A stretch of 64,000 nucleotides of DNA, taken from NCBI GenBank assembly GCA_900470775.1, contig UCBZ01000040.1, positions 295 to 64,294 on the forward strand. Reading direction: 5' to 3'. The notes beneath the pieces are model-generated. The model saw only the letters and a list, made by a program, of their open reading frames with translations, was not told the origin of the DNA and searched no databases. A program made the position numbers and the translations under genes. The DNA comes from Hyphomicrobiales bacterium. Lineage in GTDB: Bacteria > Pseudomonadota > Alphaproteobacteria > Rhizobiales > Beijerinckiaceae. The stretch's first letter is position 1, and the number at the start of each line of letters is the position of its first letter. Below are positions 18,001-25,177 of this stretch, piece by piece.

Positions 18001-18671
18001 GGCGAGGAGGTCAGCAAATCCTCGACGCTGATCGCGACCATGACGCCGTTGATCGGCTGGCGCGGGCGGTTGGTCTTGAGCAGGTCGAGGAAGGCAAACC
18101 AGCTCGCCTTCTCCGCCTTGATGTCGGTGTCCTGCGTGGTGTAGCGGCCGGCCGTGTCGATCAGCACGGCCTCTTCGGCGAACCACCAGTCGCAGTAACG
18201 GGTGCCGCCGACACCGGCGACGGCGGCAGGTGCCGCGCCGCCGCGCGCGAGCGGGAATTTCAACCCGGAATTGACCAGCGCCGTGGTCTTGCCGGCGCCG
18301 GGCGGGCCGATGATGACGTACCAGGGCAGGTCGTAGAGATAGTCGCCGCCGTCCTTGCCGCGGGCGCGGCGCAGGGTCGCGAGCGCATCGCGCATCGCGC
18401 CGGAGAGAGCGGCGCCGTCGCCGGTCGGCTCCTGCTTTTCGAGCGCGTCGCTCAGCGCCGCCGTCGCCTTGCGGCGACGGATGACGATCACGGCCATCCA
18501 GGCGATGCCGCCGATTGCCAGCAGCAGCACGATCGGCAGGCGCACCCAGATGGAGTCGAACGGCCTGACGTCGCCAACGGCCAGGAACGGCGTGCCGAAC
18601 CAGATCAGCAGGCACAGCGCAAGCGTTCCGATAAAGATCGCGCCGATCCTGAGCCAGGTCGCGAGGTTCAT
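15060..18671 (-). CDS. tssM: T6SS membrane complex protein TssM (IcmF)
   Basis: At 1203 residues it has the normal TssM size. Two N-terminal transmembrane helices lie at about 8-28 and 44-65, a cytoplasmic NTPase-like domain carries an intact Walker A (GPPGAGKT at 122-129), and a third transmembrane helix near residue 430 contains ALLSLAALGLWW. A large periplasmic IcmF-related domain and a C-terminal beta domain end the protein. It forms the inner-membrane core with TssL and reaches the outer membrane, usually through TssJ, which is not seen here. The ATG at 18671 follows GAGGGAGG. It is 15 bases downstream of tssL in the same block. Confidence 0.96.
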   Translation of the reverse strand: MNLATWLRIGAIFIGTLALCLLIWFGTPFLAVGDVRPFDSIWVRLPIVLLLAIGGIAWMAVIVIRRRKATAALSDALEKQEPTGDGAALSGAMRDALATLRRARGKDGGDYLYDLPWYVIIGPPGAGKTTALVNSGLKFPLARGGAAPAAVAGVGGTRYCDWWFAEEAVLIDTAGRYTTQDTDIKAEKASWFAFLDLLKTNRPRQPINGVMVAISVEDLLTSSPEEIAAHADAIRNRLLELNERLKVDFPVYAVFTKSDLIAGFNEFFGALSEPQRRMVWGHSFQTTDKTRNMIGDVAPEYDALIERLNERLPDRLQDEANPTARAQIFGFPSQMATLKRSVVDFLDRVFEPTRYHANATLRGFYFTSGTQEGTPIDQLIGALSRNFGSEHASAGSYSGRGKSYFLTDLIQKVIIGEAGWVSTDLGATRRTTMWRVAGFATIALLSLAALGLWWTSFSRNSDLITATNYGLSDYRSSAAPVLQETTISERNFSRVLPLLHKLRNLPAGYATRSDPTPIPATFGLSQRDRLQNAGEITYQQALERMLRSRIIFRLEEQLEANANNPGFVYEGLKVYMMVGGQAKLDRDLVISWMRLDWAENLFPGAANAKGREALEEHLVAMLDLDDGANEPIVRLNQSLIENSQRTLRRLSIAERAYELLRTQARSQSQKDWVAARRGGSDVRLAFEGVGGEDLDAIRVPYFYTYDGFQNAFVDRLGDIGDRIEKERWVLGENTDQQAIIAQYATLFQDLLKLYSRDYVASWQRTLRRLKLRPLNADKPQYVALSAMAAATSPFKQILESVRDETQLTKERPSARKAAAAAATDVLEKRATDALSRLGANLPLSAPGVERVLGGGGNEALGANIESQFKPFHVLVEGDLGRRPVDQLLQILAEINQNLAIAATNPAQSAAANAALVPLIASLRANSSRYPAPFDGMVVSAVNDFEGDATGATVALLRQALGDQVSRVCTEVMANRYPFVKASAREVPLADFARLFAPGGIMDKFYKERLEPYVDSSKAQWTWRVESRVARSLSPTTLREFQRASEIKEAFFPTGGNLPSFQMIVVPTALSADAASAKLEINGFTVASQQGVNTPVPVMWPGAGIARTAVTLTLGGASGGGAFGGGFFSNTPSAPSGEAKLFEANGVWSFFRMLDAGSMLKQGDNVGLTLSGGGRQVGYQFGVGSLKNPLVLPALRDIRCPAGI

Positions 18672-18686
18672 CTGTTTGAGCCTCCC

Positions 18687-20111
18687 TCAGACGTTGCGCT
18701 GGATCACGATTTCGACGCGCCGGTTCTTGGCGCGTCCCTCGCGGGTGGCGTTGGGCTCGATGGGGACATCGGCGCCCTTGCCCTCGAAGCTGATCCGGTC
18801 GGCCTTGGTCAGCTTGGTCTGCAGGAGCTCGCCCACCGCCTTGGCCCGGGCCTGCGAGAGTTCAAGATTGGAAGGGAAGCGGGCCGTGCGGATCGGCACG
18901 TTGTCGGTATGGCCGAGCACCTTGACCGTGCCGCCCTCGGTCTCCAGCACGCCGGCGATGCGCTCGATCAATGGCCTGAACTCGTCGCGCACGGCGGCCT
19001 GTCCGGGTTCGAACAGGGTGATGCCGACCAGCCTGACGATGATGACGTTGGGCGTCACCTGGCAGACGATCGGCGGCTGCACGGCGCCGCAGACCTTAGG
19101 CGGAACTACCGGCGGCGGGATCGGCGGCGGCGGAGCCGAGAAGCGGGGCCGCACGAGGCCGATCTCGCCCTTGGGATTGACGGTCAGCAGCGCGGTGGCC
19201 GCAGCCTCGGCATTGCCGCCGAGCAAAGCGCGGAAGACGAAAAAGAGCCCGAGTACGGCGACGGCGGCGAGCGCGGCGACCGACCAGACCGGAATCTTGA
19301 AGCGGGCGATCTGCGAGGCCACGGCCTGGCCGCGCCAGCGCGGCGAGAGTTCCGGATCGGGTTGCTTCACCCGCCGCAGCGTCTCGAACAGATTGCGCTG
19401 GATCATCTGGAGATTGGCGGCGCCGCCCGAGGAGGTGCGGTGGATGCCCTGGAAGCCCAGCGCCAGGCAGGCATGCATCATCTCGAGCAGGTCGTAATTC
19501 ACCGACGGGTCGGCCTTGGCGCGGTCGAGTTCCTCGAAGAAGCGGACGCCGCCGACGCGCTCGCCGAAGAACTTCGAGAGCATGCTGTACTGGGTCCAGA
19601 CGTGCCGGTCCTCACCGGGGATGTTCTGGACGATGTCGTCGGCTGCCGCGCAGAGGATGTATTTCGCGATGCGGGTCGTCTCGGCCGAGGCTCCGGCGCC
19701 GCGGACCTCGTGCTCATAGGCCTCGATCGTCTCGGTGACCTGGCCCAGGAGCTGTGCCGGAGGGGCACTGCTCAGCGAGGAGCGCAGCCGCCCGAGCAGG
19801 AGCAGGAGCGGCCCGGCGGCGCGCAGCAGCGGGTTGGTGTTTGGCGTCAGGAGCTGGTCGCGCCGTGGCAGCGGCCCACCGGTTGGGGCGGACTGCGGAG
19901 CCGGGCGCGGTGCCACCGGCTGCGGCGTCGAGAGCCATTCGTCGCCGGTTCCGGGTACGCCGGGCGAGGCAACGGCAGGGGCGGCATAGGGGGCGGGCGC
20001 CGATGGAGCCGGCTGCACCGGGCGCGAGGGCGGCGGCGCGCGCCGGCCGGCCGGGTTCGGCTTGATGATGGTCCGGTCCGACCGGCCGAACGGATCGGAG
20101 GGTTCGCTCAT
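18687..20111 (-). CDS. tssL: T6SS membrane protein TssL (DotU) with C-terminal OmpA-like domain
   Basis: This 474-residue protein begins with a Pro-rich cytoplasmic tail of about 90 residues. The DotU helical domain follows (about 95-270, with LLRAAGPLLLLLGRLR and ILCAAADDIVQN). One transmembrane helix (WSVAALAAVAVLGLFFVF) then leads to a periplasmic OmpA-like domain at about 345-474 (VLGHTDNVP, NLELSQARA, KNRRVEIVI). This extended TssL can bind peptidoglycan itself. In Agrobacterium a T6SS kinase phosphorylates TssL, so the N-terminal tail here is a possible kinase target; that is an inference. The start overlaps the tssK stop as ATGA. Confidence 0.95.
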   Translation of the reverse strand: MSEPSDPFGRSDRTIIKPNPAGRRAPPPSRPVQPAPSAPAPYAAPAVASPGVPGTGDEWLSTPQPVAPRPAPQSAPTGGPLPRRDQLLTPNTNPLLRAAGPLLLLLGRLRSSLSSAPPAQLLGQVTETIEAYEHEVRGAGASAETTRIAKYILCAAADDIVQNIPGEDRHVWTQYSMLSKFFGERVGGVRFFEELDRAKADPSVNYDLLEMMHACLALGFQGIHRTSSGGAANLQMIQRNLFETLRRVKQPDPELSPRWRGQAVASQIARFKIPVWSVAALAAVAVLGLFFVFRALLGGNAEAAATALLTVNPKGEIGLVRPRFSAPPPPIPPPVVPPKVCGAVQPPIVCQVTPNVIIVRLVGITLFEPGQAAVRDEFRPLIERIAGVLETEGGTVKVLGHTDNVPIRTARFPSNLELSQARAKAVGELLQTKLTKADRISFEGKGADVPIEPNATREGRAKNRRVEIVIQRNV

Positions 20112-21445
20112 CGCCTGCCCTCGAGCACGGCCCAGAGCTCCATTTCGAGATCGGGCCAGTCACCGGAAAAATGCATGCCGATCGAGCTTGCGGTCGAGAA
20201 TTCGGGCCAGAGCGGCGAGGTCCGGTCGAGATAGAAATAGACGTGGTCGGTCAGCGCGCGGATCTGCGGCGGCGGGGTCGGCAGATGGACGAGGTTGATG
20301 CCCGGCAGATGGGCATGAACGATCTCGTTCATCTTGGTGTTGGGGCCGATCTTGAAGAGCTGCGGGAACTGGGCCTGGATCTCGGTCAGCGGCCGCCGCG
20401 CCGCGACCTCTAGGATCAGCGTCGCGTTGCGCACGAGGCTGCGGTCCCGGATCGTCGACATGAAGGCGTTGGGCGCGCGCTCGGTGATCTCCAGCCGGAT
20501 CGCCCGGCGGCCGAGATTGGCCGAGAGGAAGTCCTGGATATCGCGCACGACGGGCGAGAAACAGTTTTCCAGGTCGTCATGGTCATAGGCGGGATAGTCG
20601 CGGGCGCGACGCTCGGCCGTGGTGAAGGTGGCGAGTTCGCCGGCCAGCGCGACGAAGGTCACGAACAGCCGCTCGGGATGGACGTAGCGCGACTGGCGCA
20701 GATGCTTCAGCACCGGGATCTGCCGGTTGAGGAGTTGCAGCATGAAGTAGTCGGCGCTCTGCAGGCCGCCACCTGCCGTCGGGTCGGCGGCGTAGCGGGC
20801 AAGCTCTTCCAGCTTGTTGTCGATCCAGCCGATCGCACGGTCGAGCCAGCCCTCGATTACCGGATAGGCCGAGCAGACCAGCACGGGCGGGGCGAATTTC
20901 TCGTCGAACAGGATCGCCCGGTCGCGGACCTCGAGGATGCGGCCGAGCGCCAGGCCGACATAGCCGGCTTTGGCGGTCTTGCGCAGTTCCAGCGTCAGGC
21001 GCGGATGGGCGATGTCGATCTCTTCCTCGATGCGCAGCGAGGCGGTCGAATCGATCAGCATCTCGGTCGAGGGCAGGTAGCGGCTGGCGCTGCCGTTCAG
21101 CGCGTCCTCGACCTCGCGGGTATTGGCCGAGGCGAGCGGCAGCGAGAGCCAGACGATCTGGCCGGCCGCGTTCTCGGGAACCTCGATCGCCAGCGGCAGC
21201 GGGCTGTTGTCGGGCATGGCGAAGGGCGTGCCGTCCGGCATCACGCCGACGGCGCGGCGCAGGCCTATCCTGCTTTGCTGGGCGAGGTCGCGGTCGATCT
21301 CCAACACCGAGAATCCCCATGGGTAAGGGGTAACGTGCCGGACACGGTTTTCCAGCAGGTTCTCAAGATACCGATCGTTCTGCTGGAAGTGATGCGGCCT
21401 TAGAAAAAGCCCTTCCGACCAAACGACCTTGCTGTACCACGACAT
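20108..21445 (-). CDS. tssK: T6SS baseplate connector TssK
   Basis: This 445-residue protein starts with the family signature WYSKVVWSEGLFLRPHHFQQ and continues with the shoulder and neck regions (LPTPPPQIRALTDHVYF, FYLDRTSPLW near the C-terminus). TssK is a trimer that links the TssEFG baseplate to the TssLM membrane complex. The ATG at 21445 gives the conserved family N-terminus; a GTG five codons upstream (21460) is an alternative. It is the first gene of its block, follows a promoter-like sequence at about 21480-21509, and is divergent from the PAAR gene. Confidence 0.95.
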   Translation of the reverse strand: MSWYSKVVWSEGLFLRPHHFQQNDRYLENLLENRVRHVTPYPWGFSVLEIDRDLAQQSRIGLRRAVGVMPDGTPFAMPDNSPLPLAIEVPENAAGQIVWLSLPLASANTREVEDALNGSASRYLPSTEMLIDSTASLRIEEEIDIAHPRLTLELRKTAKAGYVGLALGRILEVRDRAILFDEKFAPPVLVCSAYPVIEGWLDRAIGWIDNKLEELARYAADPTAGGGLQSADYFMLQLLNRQIPVLKHLRQSRYVHPERLFVTFVALAGELATFTTAERRARDYPAYDHDDLENCFSPVVRDIQDFLSANLGRRAIRLEITERAPNAFMSTIRDRSLVRNATLILEVAARRPLTEIQAQFPQLFKIGPNTKMNEIVHAHLPGINLVHLPTPPPQIRALTDHVYFYLDRTSPLWPEFSTASSIGMHFSGDWPDLEMELWAVLEGRR

Positions 21446-21479
21446 CCGGGTCTCGCTCACTCAAGGGCATGCAGGCAAC

Positions 21480-21509
21480 CTTATACGGGTCGCCAACAAG
21501 CGTCACCAA
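21480..21509 (-). promoter_or_regulatory. Sigma70-like promoter for the tssK-ppkA block
   Basis: On the minus strand TTGGTG (21509-21504) is followed after 18 bases by TATAAG (21485-21480). The predicted transcript would start close to 21473, roughly 28 bases before the chosen tssK ATG. Recognised by eye only. Confidence 0.45.
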
Positions 21510-21631
21510 GCGAATGCTAGACTCACGGAAAGCGGCTGCCGTCATTGACTTGAATGATGCGCCGTTGCGCGATTGCGGGCAGGATCGAACCGCCATCGAT
21601 GCAAGTGCTCGATGGCAGCAGGAGCGGAGCC

Positions 21632-22141
21632 ATGGGTAAAGGTCCAGCCGCGCGCGTTTTCGATATGACCGCCCACCCGCTTCCAGGGGTGCTTCAGCCG
21701 GGGCCGGGCAGCCCCACCGTGCTCATCGGCGGGTTGCAGGCATGGCGCGGCGTGCCTGCCGCCGCTGCAGCCGCGATCCAGGCCGCTAAGGCCGTATCCG
21801 ACGCAGCACTCGACGTGGCGAAGGCCGCCACCGTCGCGGCCGCCGGCACGCCCGGAGCGCCGGCCGCGGTCACCGCCGAAGAAACCGCCAAGGCTACGGC
21901 GGCCGCGAATATGAGCTCGATGATCAGCAGCGCGTCCGGTGGCGCCGACATCCATCTCTGCCTGACGCCGCTAGGTCCGCTGCCACTGCCGACGCATGGC
22001 CCAGGCGTCGTCATCGACGGCTCGCAGACCGTGCTGATCAACAATCTGCCGGCCTGCCGCGTCACCGACACCATCATCGAGGCGGTCGGACCGCCGAACA
22101 AGATCGTGATGGGCATGGTCAACGTCATCATCGGCGGCTGA
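21632..22141 (+). CDS. T6SS PAAR-domain spike tip protein with Ala-rich insertion
   Basis: This 169-residue protein begins with the PAAR-type start (ARVFDMTAHPLPG, SPTVLIGG) and ends with the second half of the PAAR fold (IHLCLTPLGPLPLPTHG, TVLINNLPACRVTD, GPPNKIVMG). Between them, at about residues 38-98, lies an Ala-rich helical insertion (AAAAAIQAAKAVSDAALDVA). PAAR proteins cap the VgrG trimer with a sharp metal-binding cone and carry effectors. The ATG follows AGGAGCGGAG and was preferred over earlier in-frame ATGs that precede no conserved sequence. No toxin domain is attached. It is divergent from tssK and followed by a RidA gene. Confidence 0.88.
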   Translation: MGKGPAARVFDMTAHPLPGVLQPGPGSPTVLIGGLQAWRGVPAAAAAAIQAAKAVSDAALDVAKAATVAAAGTPGAPAAVTAEETAKATAAANMSSMISSASGGADIHLCLTPLGPLPLPTHGPGVVIDGSQTVLINNLPACRVTDTIIEAVGPPNKIVMGMVNVIIGG

Positions 22142-22218
22142 CGGGCCAGTCATCCTCGGCTAGGACGGGGCCGGCACGCAGGATGCGGCCGACCCGACAT
22201 CACCGAAGGATCAAGGCC

Positions 22219-22581
22219 ATGACCATCGAACGCATCGGAGTGACGCAGCGCTGGTGTGATGCCGCGATCTTCAACGGCATCGTCTTCCTGGCCGGTCATG
22301 TCGCCGAGAAGACCGAGGGGCGCCCGCTCGCCGAGCAGACCGCGGAGGTGCTGGCGCTGCTTGAGGAGACGCTGGAAAGCGCCGGCTGCGACAAGACGCG
22401 CATTCTCAGCGTCCAGATATTCCTTACCGATATCACGAAGATCGCCGAGATGAACGCGGTCTGGGACGCCTGGGTTGCGCCGGGTACCGCGCCGGCCCGC
22501 GCCACCGTCGAGGCGAAGCTGGCCTCGCCCGGCCACGACATTGAGATCACGGCCGTGGCGGCGAAGAAGGGGATGGGCTGA
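22219..22581 (+). CDS. RidA family (YjgF/YER057c/UK114) protein
   Basis: This 120-residue single-domain RidA protein has the family pattern: IVFLAGHVAEKTEG near the N-terminus, LEETLESAGCDKTRIL, IFLTDI and a C-terminal block with ARATVEA and IEITAVA. The Arg in ARATV corresponds to the catalytic Arg of enamine/imine deaminases, so it could hydrolyse reactive 2-aminoacrylate-type intermediates. The ATG at 22219 was chosen at the first conserved residues. It stands 77 bases after the PAAR gene on the same strand; a T6SS link is only positional. It converges with the lipoprotein gene. Confidence 0.88.
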   Translation: MTIERIGVTQRWCDAAIFNGIVFLAGHVAEKTEGRPLAEQTAEVLALLEETLESAGCDKTRILSVQIFLTDITKIAEMNAVWDAWVAPGTAPARATVEAKLASPGHDIEITAVAAKKGMG

Positions 22582-22619
22582 ATCGCTCGATTCCATTCTG
22601 CGTCATGCAAAAGCGCGGG

Positions 22620-22991
22620 TCAGGCCGACGGCTCGCGTTTGAACGTGATGCCGCAGTTCTTCTGGATGGAGACCTTTTCGATGGTCTCCATTTCGCCTTT
22701 CAGGCGACCGAGTTCGGCAGCATTCTGGCCGTCGCCCTTCACAGCGAATAGCAGCGGCCAGAAGACGACGACGCCTACGGTGGTTACTACGGCATCTTGG
22801 GTGCGGCGAGAATCCTGTGTGCCGGCTGTTTCTATGGCGCGGGTCGAGATTCGTTCCGCTTCCTCGCCCAACTGCTTGCAAGTGTAAGCCTGATACTGCA
22901 GCGGCGAGACATAGGACGCTCTGATGTCAGACGAGCTTGATGCGCAAGCTGAGCTGATCAGGCCAATACAAACGGCCGCAAAATGACGCAT
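22620..22991 (-). CDS. Small predicted lipoprotein, function unknown
   Basis: This 123-residue protein has a short signal and a lipobox-like LISSAC, giving a lipidated Cys at about residue 15. The mature part includes a Cys-bearing helix (YTCKQLGEEAERI), a hydrophobic segment with VVVFWPLLFAV, and a final Cys near IQKNCGI. Similar small lipoproteins are common in proteobacteria without known function. It is not TssJ-like: the hydrophobic helix and the absence of a beta-sandwich argue against that. The ATG at 22991 follows GGGGGGATA and was preferred to an upstream TTG. Confidence 0.65.
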   Translation of the reverse strand: MRHFAAVCIGLISSACASSSSDIRASYVSPLQYQAYTCKQLGEEAERISTRAIETAGTQDSRRTQDAVVTTVGVVVFWPLLFAVKGDGQNAAELGRLKGEMETIEKVSIQKNCGITFKREPSA

Positions 22992-23096
22992 TATCCCCCC
23001 AAAGGACAACTTTTCGTTGTGTCCTAGAGGCGCGTCCCAAGTTGGGAAGTCAATCGAACAGCGGACTTGCGCGATACATCCCTTCGGATAACGCGG

Positions 23097-24488
23097 CTAC
23101 TTTCCGCCGCGATCGTAGCACTCCGCGAAATACAGCATGAAGGCGTCGACCAGCCCGTCCTCATAGGGGGCGGTCTTGGCGTCCCAGCGGGCGACATAGG
23201 CGTCCCACATCTTCGCCTTGCGCGAGCCGAGCAGCGAATCGAGGCCGCGTTCCTGCGCCGTGCTTTCGGCGATCGCCTGGGGGTCGAGATCCTCGACCAG
23301 CATGCGCAGCGCATGCTGCATCGCCGAGTAGGTCTTGATCTGATGGGCCTTGAGGTCGCGGAAGCTCTCGTCGAACGCCTTATGCGCACTGAGATAGCCG
23401 CTCTTGGGCTTGCCGAAGATGAGCTGCAGCGCGTCGTCGACGGTCGGCGAGAATTTCAGCGGGTTGTTGTCCTGCGCCTGGATCATCGTCTGGTTGGCGC
23501 TGCGGGCGATGCGCTTGCTCTCGGCCCGTGCGGCCAGCAACTGCTTCAGCTCGATCGCGACCAGTCGCATCAGCCCGCCGAGCTGCTCGGCGAAGGCGCC
23601 CGGATCCTGCCAGCCGAGATCGCTGGTCGAGACGCCGGCGCCCTTGGCGAAGCGTTGGACGAATTCGCCGGCGGAGATGGCGGGCATGCCGGCCGGCATC
23701 GGCGGCGCGAAAGGTTGCGGCGGCGCCTCGAAAGGCGGCGAACGGTCGATCGGGGGCGGTTCCGCGAAGGGCAGCGGCGCGATCGACGGTAACGGGGCCG
23801 GGGCGGACGCCTCGCCCCAGGGATCTCCGGCAGGCACATCGGCCGTGATCGGCCGGCGCGGCGTCGGGATCGGCGCGACAGGTTCGACGACGGGTGCGGG
23901 CGGGGCCTGATAAGGCGCCCAAGCAAGGTCGTCGCCGCTCGCCGGGGGCGTGAAGGCCTGTGCGGGAGGCGGCGCGACCGGCTGCGAGGTCGGTGTCGGC
24001 AGGTCGGCGGCCCAGTCGATGAAACCGTCATGAACGGGGCGATGCTTGTTGGGCGGGAGCAGGTCGCGGCGGGGAATCGGCGGGGCCTCGTCACCGTTCG
24101 ACGACCAGAGCGATTCCGGCTGCGGCGCGAAGGCCGGCGCGGCAGCCTGCGCCGGCTCCTGCCGGGAGGCGTCGTCGATCGTCACGGCGATGATGTAATG
24201 GCCGATCTCGAGCCGGTCGCCATTCTGGAGTTGGTAGGGCGACTGCACGCGATTGCTGTTGCCGTTGACATAGGTGCCATTGGTCGAGACGTCGCGGAGC
24301 CAGTAGCCGCCGTCGCGGAAGCGGATCTCGCAGTGGCGCCCCGAGATCGCCCTCGTCGGATCGGGCAGGGCCCAGTCGAGATGCTGGTCGCGGCCGATGT
24401 CGAGGCCGCGGCCGCCGCTGAGGGTAACGCTGAGCGGCCCGCCATCGGGAAGCGCGGTTTCATTCTCGATCGTCAGCGTCAGGGGCAT
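23097..24488 (-). CDS. tagH: T6SS-associated FHA-domain protein TagH
   Basis: This 463-residue protein has an N-terminal FHA domain (about 20-100; LDIGRDQHLDW, ISGRHCEI, DVSTNGTYVNG) that binds phosphothreonine. A Pro-rich linker of about 150 residues follows, then the conserved T6SS FHA C-terminal domain (about 255-463; LGWQDPGAFAEQLGGLMRL, NNPLKFSPTVDDAL, FDDRF-like LRDLKAHQ). It is the expected target or reader of the PpkA/PppA phospho-switch. The ATG at 24488 starts the FHA fold directly; the open frame continues upstream without conserved sequence. It is the third gene of the vgrG block and ends near the lipoprotein gene. Confidence 0.93.
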   Translation of the reverse strand: MPLTLTIENETALPDGGPLSVTLSGGRGLDIGRDQHLDWALPDPTRAISGRHCEIRFRDGGYWLRDVSTNGTYVNGNSNRVQSPYQLQNGDRLEIGHYIIAVTIDDASRQEPAQAAAPAFAPQPESLWSSNGDEAPPIPRRDLLPPNKHRPVHDGFIDWAADLPTPTSQPVAPPPAQAFTPPASGDDLAWAPYQAPPAPVVEPVAPIPTPRRPITADVPAGDPWGEASAPAPLPSIAPLPFAEPPPIDRSPPFEAPPQPFAPPMPAGMPAISAGEFVQRFAKGAGVSTSDLGWQDPGAFAEQLGGLMRLVAIELKQLLAARAESKRIARSANQTMIQAQDNNPLKFSPTVDDALQLIFGKPKSGYLSAHKAFDESFRDLKAHQIKTYSAMQHALRMLVEDLDPQAIAESTAQERGLDSLLGSRKAKMWDAYVARWDAKTAPYEDGLVDAFMLYFAECYDRGGK

Positions 24489-24611
24489 CGCGATACTCTT
24501 GGCACCAGTCTTGGCGACACGTTCGGGCAGGGTCGTGGCGCCGCGCGGGATGGGAGCCCCGTTCCTCCGGCTGCCGGAAGGATGGTGGCGCGCCACATCG
24601 CCGGCCTGCGC

Positions 24612-25169
24612 TCAGGATCTGGTCTTGCTGCCGTCGTCATCGGCCAATCGAATGCATGCTTCGACACAGTTGCGCAATGCGGCGTCGTGGTCGCGGCCCG
24701 ACAGGCGTCCGAGTGCGGTCATGACGGCGATGCGGGCGGTCTTTGCCGTCAGGTCGGGCGGGCAGGGGACATTATGCGTCGTCACCATGCTGCCGCCCGA
24801 ATAGCCGGCGGCGAAGGCAGCCCAGGTGCCGGGCAGGGCGGTGTCGCCGGCTTCGGCCAGCGTCAGCGCCGCCCGGCGCGTTTCGTCGCGCGGATCGCGG
24901 ACCCAGGCCTCGGCGGCGGCGATGGCATCGTCGGGCGGCGCTCCGGGGGCTTGCATCGCGCGCAGCGCCTGCGTGGCCCACCAGACCGCCTCGCGGCGCG
25001 GCAGGACGAAGGCACAGAACCCGATCGCCTCGGTGGGGGCAGGTCCCTGTGCGAGACGCTTGAGGAAGGCGAGGGGGTGCTCCCGCGTCGGCGGCGTCCT
25101 GATCACCTTGCCGGCCGCGGGATAGGTCTCGAACACCTCTTGGGCGGTATTGAAGCGAAGACGCGACAT
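24612..25169 (-). CDS. DUF6931-like protein encoded next to VgrG
   Basis: This 185-residue soluble protein is mainly helical. Its pattern (AFLKRLAQGPAPTEAIGFCAF, LPRREAVWWATQAL, AAEAWVRDP, TARIAVMTALG) resembles the DUF6931 family, often found beside T6SS genes. The function is not established. It lies eight bases after the vgrG stop and before tagH, so it may be a loading or folding factor for VgrG or its cargo, as DUF4123, DUF1795 and DUF2169 proteins are in other systems; that is inference. The start at 25169 gives the first conserved residues. Confidence 0.7.
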   Translation of the reverse strand: MSRLRFNTAQEVFETYPAAGKVIRTPPTREHPLAFLKRLAQGPAPTEAIGFCAFVLPRREAVWWATQALRAMQAPGAPPDDAIAAAEAWVRDPRDETRRAALTLAEAGDTALPGTWAAFAAGYSGGSMVTTHNVPCPPDLTAKTARIAVMTALGRLSGRDHDAALRNCVEACIRLADDDGSKTRS

Positions 25170-25177
25170 GGAAGCTC

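Noticed and set aside
14979..20234. A 1751-residue open frame on the plus strand opposite tssM, tssL and tagF
   Set aside because: It is the antisense shadow of strongly conserved T6SS genes in GC-rich DNA; its composition is Arg/Ala/Gly/Asp-rich without any domain signature.
22620..22991. The small lipoprotein as TssJ
   Set aside because: It has a lipobox but its body is helical with a hydrophobic segment, not the TssJ beta-sandwich, and it is not in the tssKLM block.
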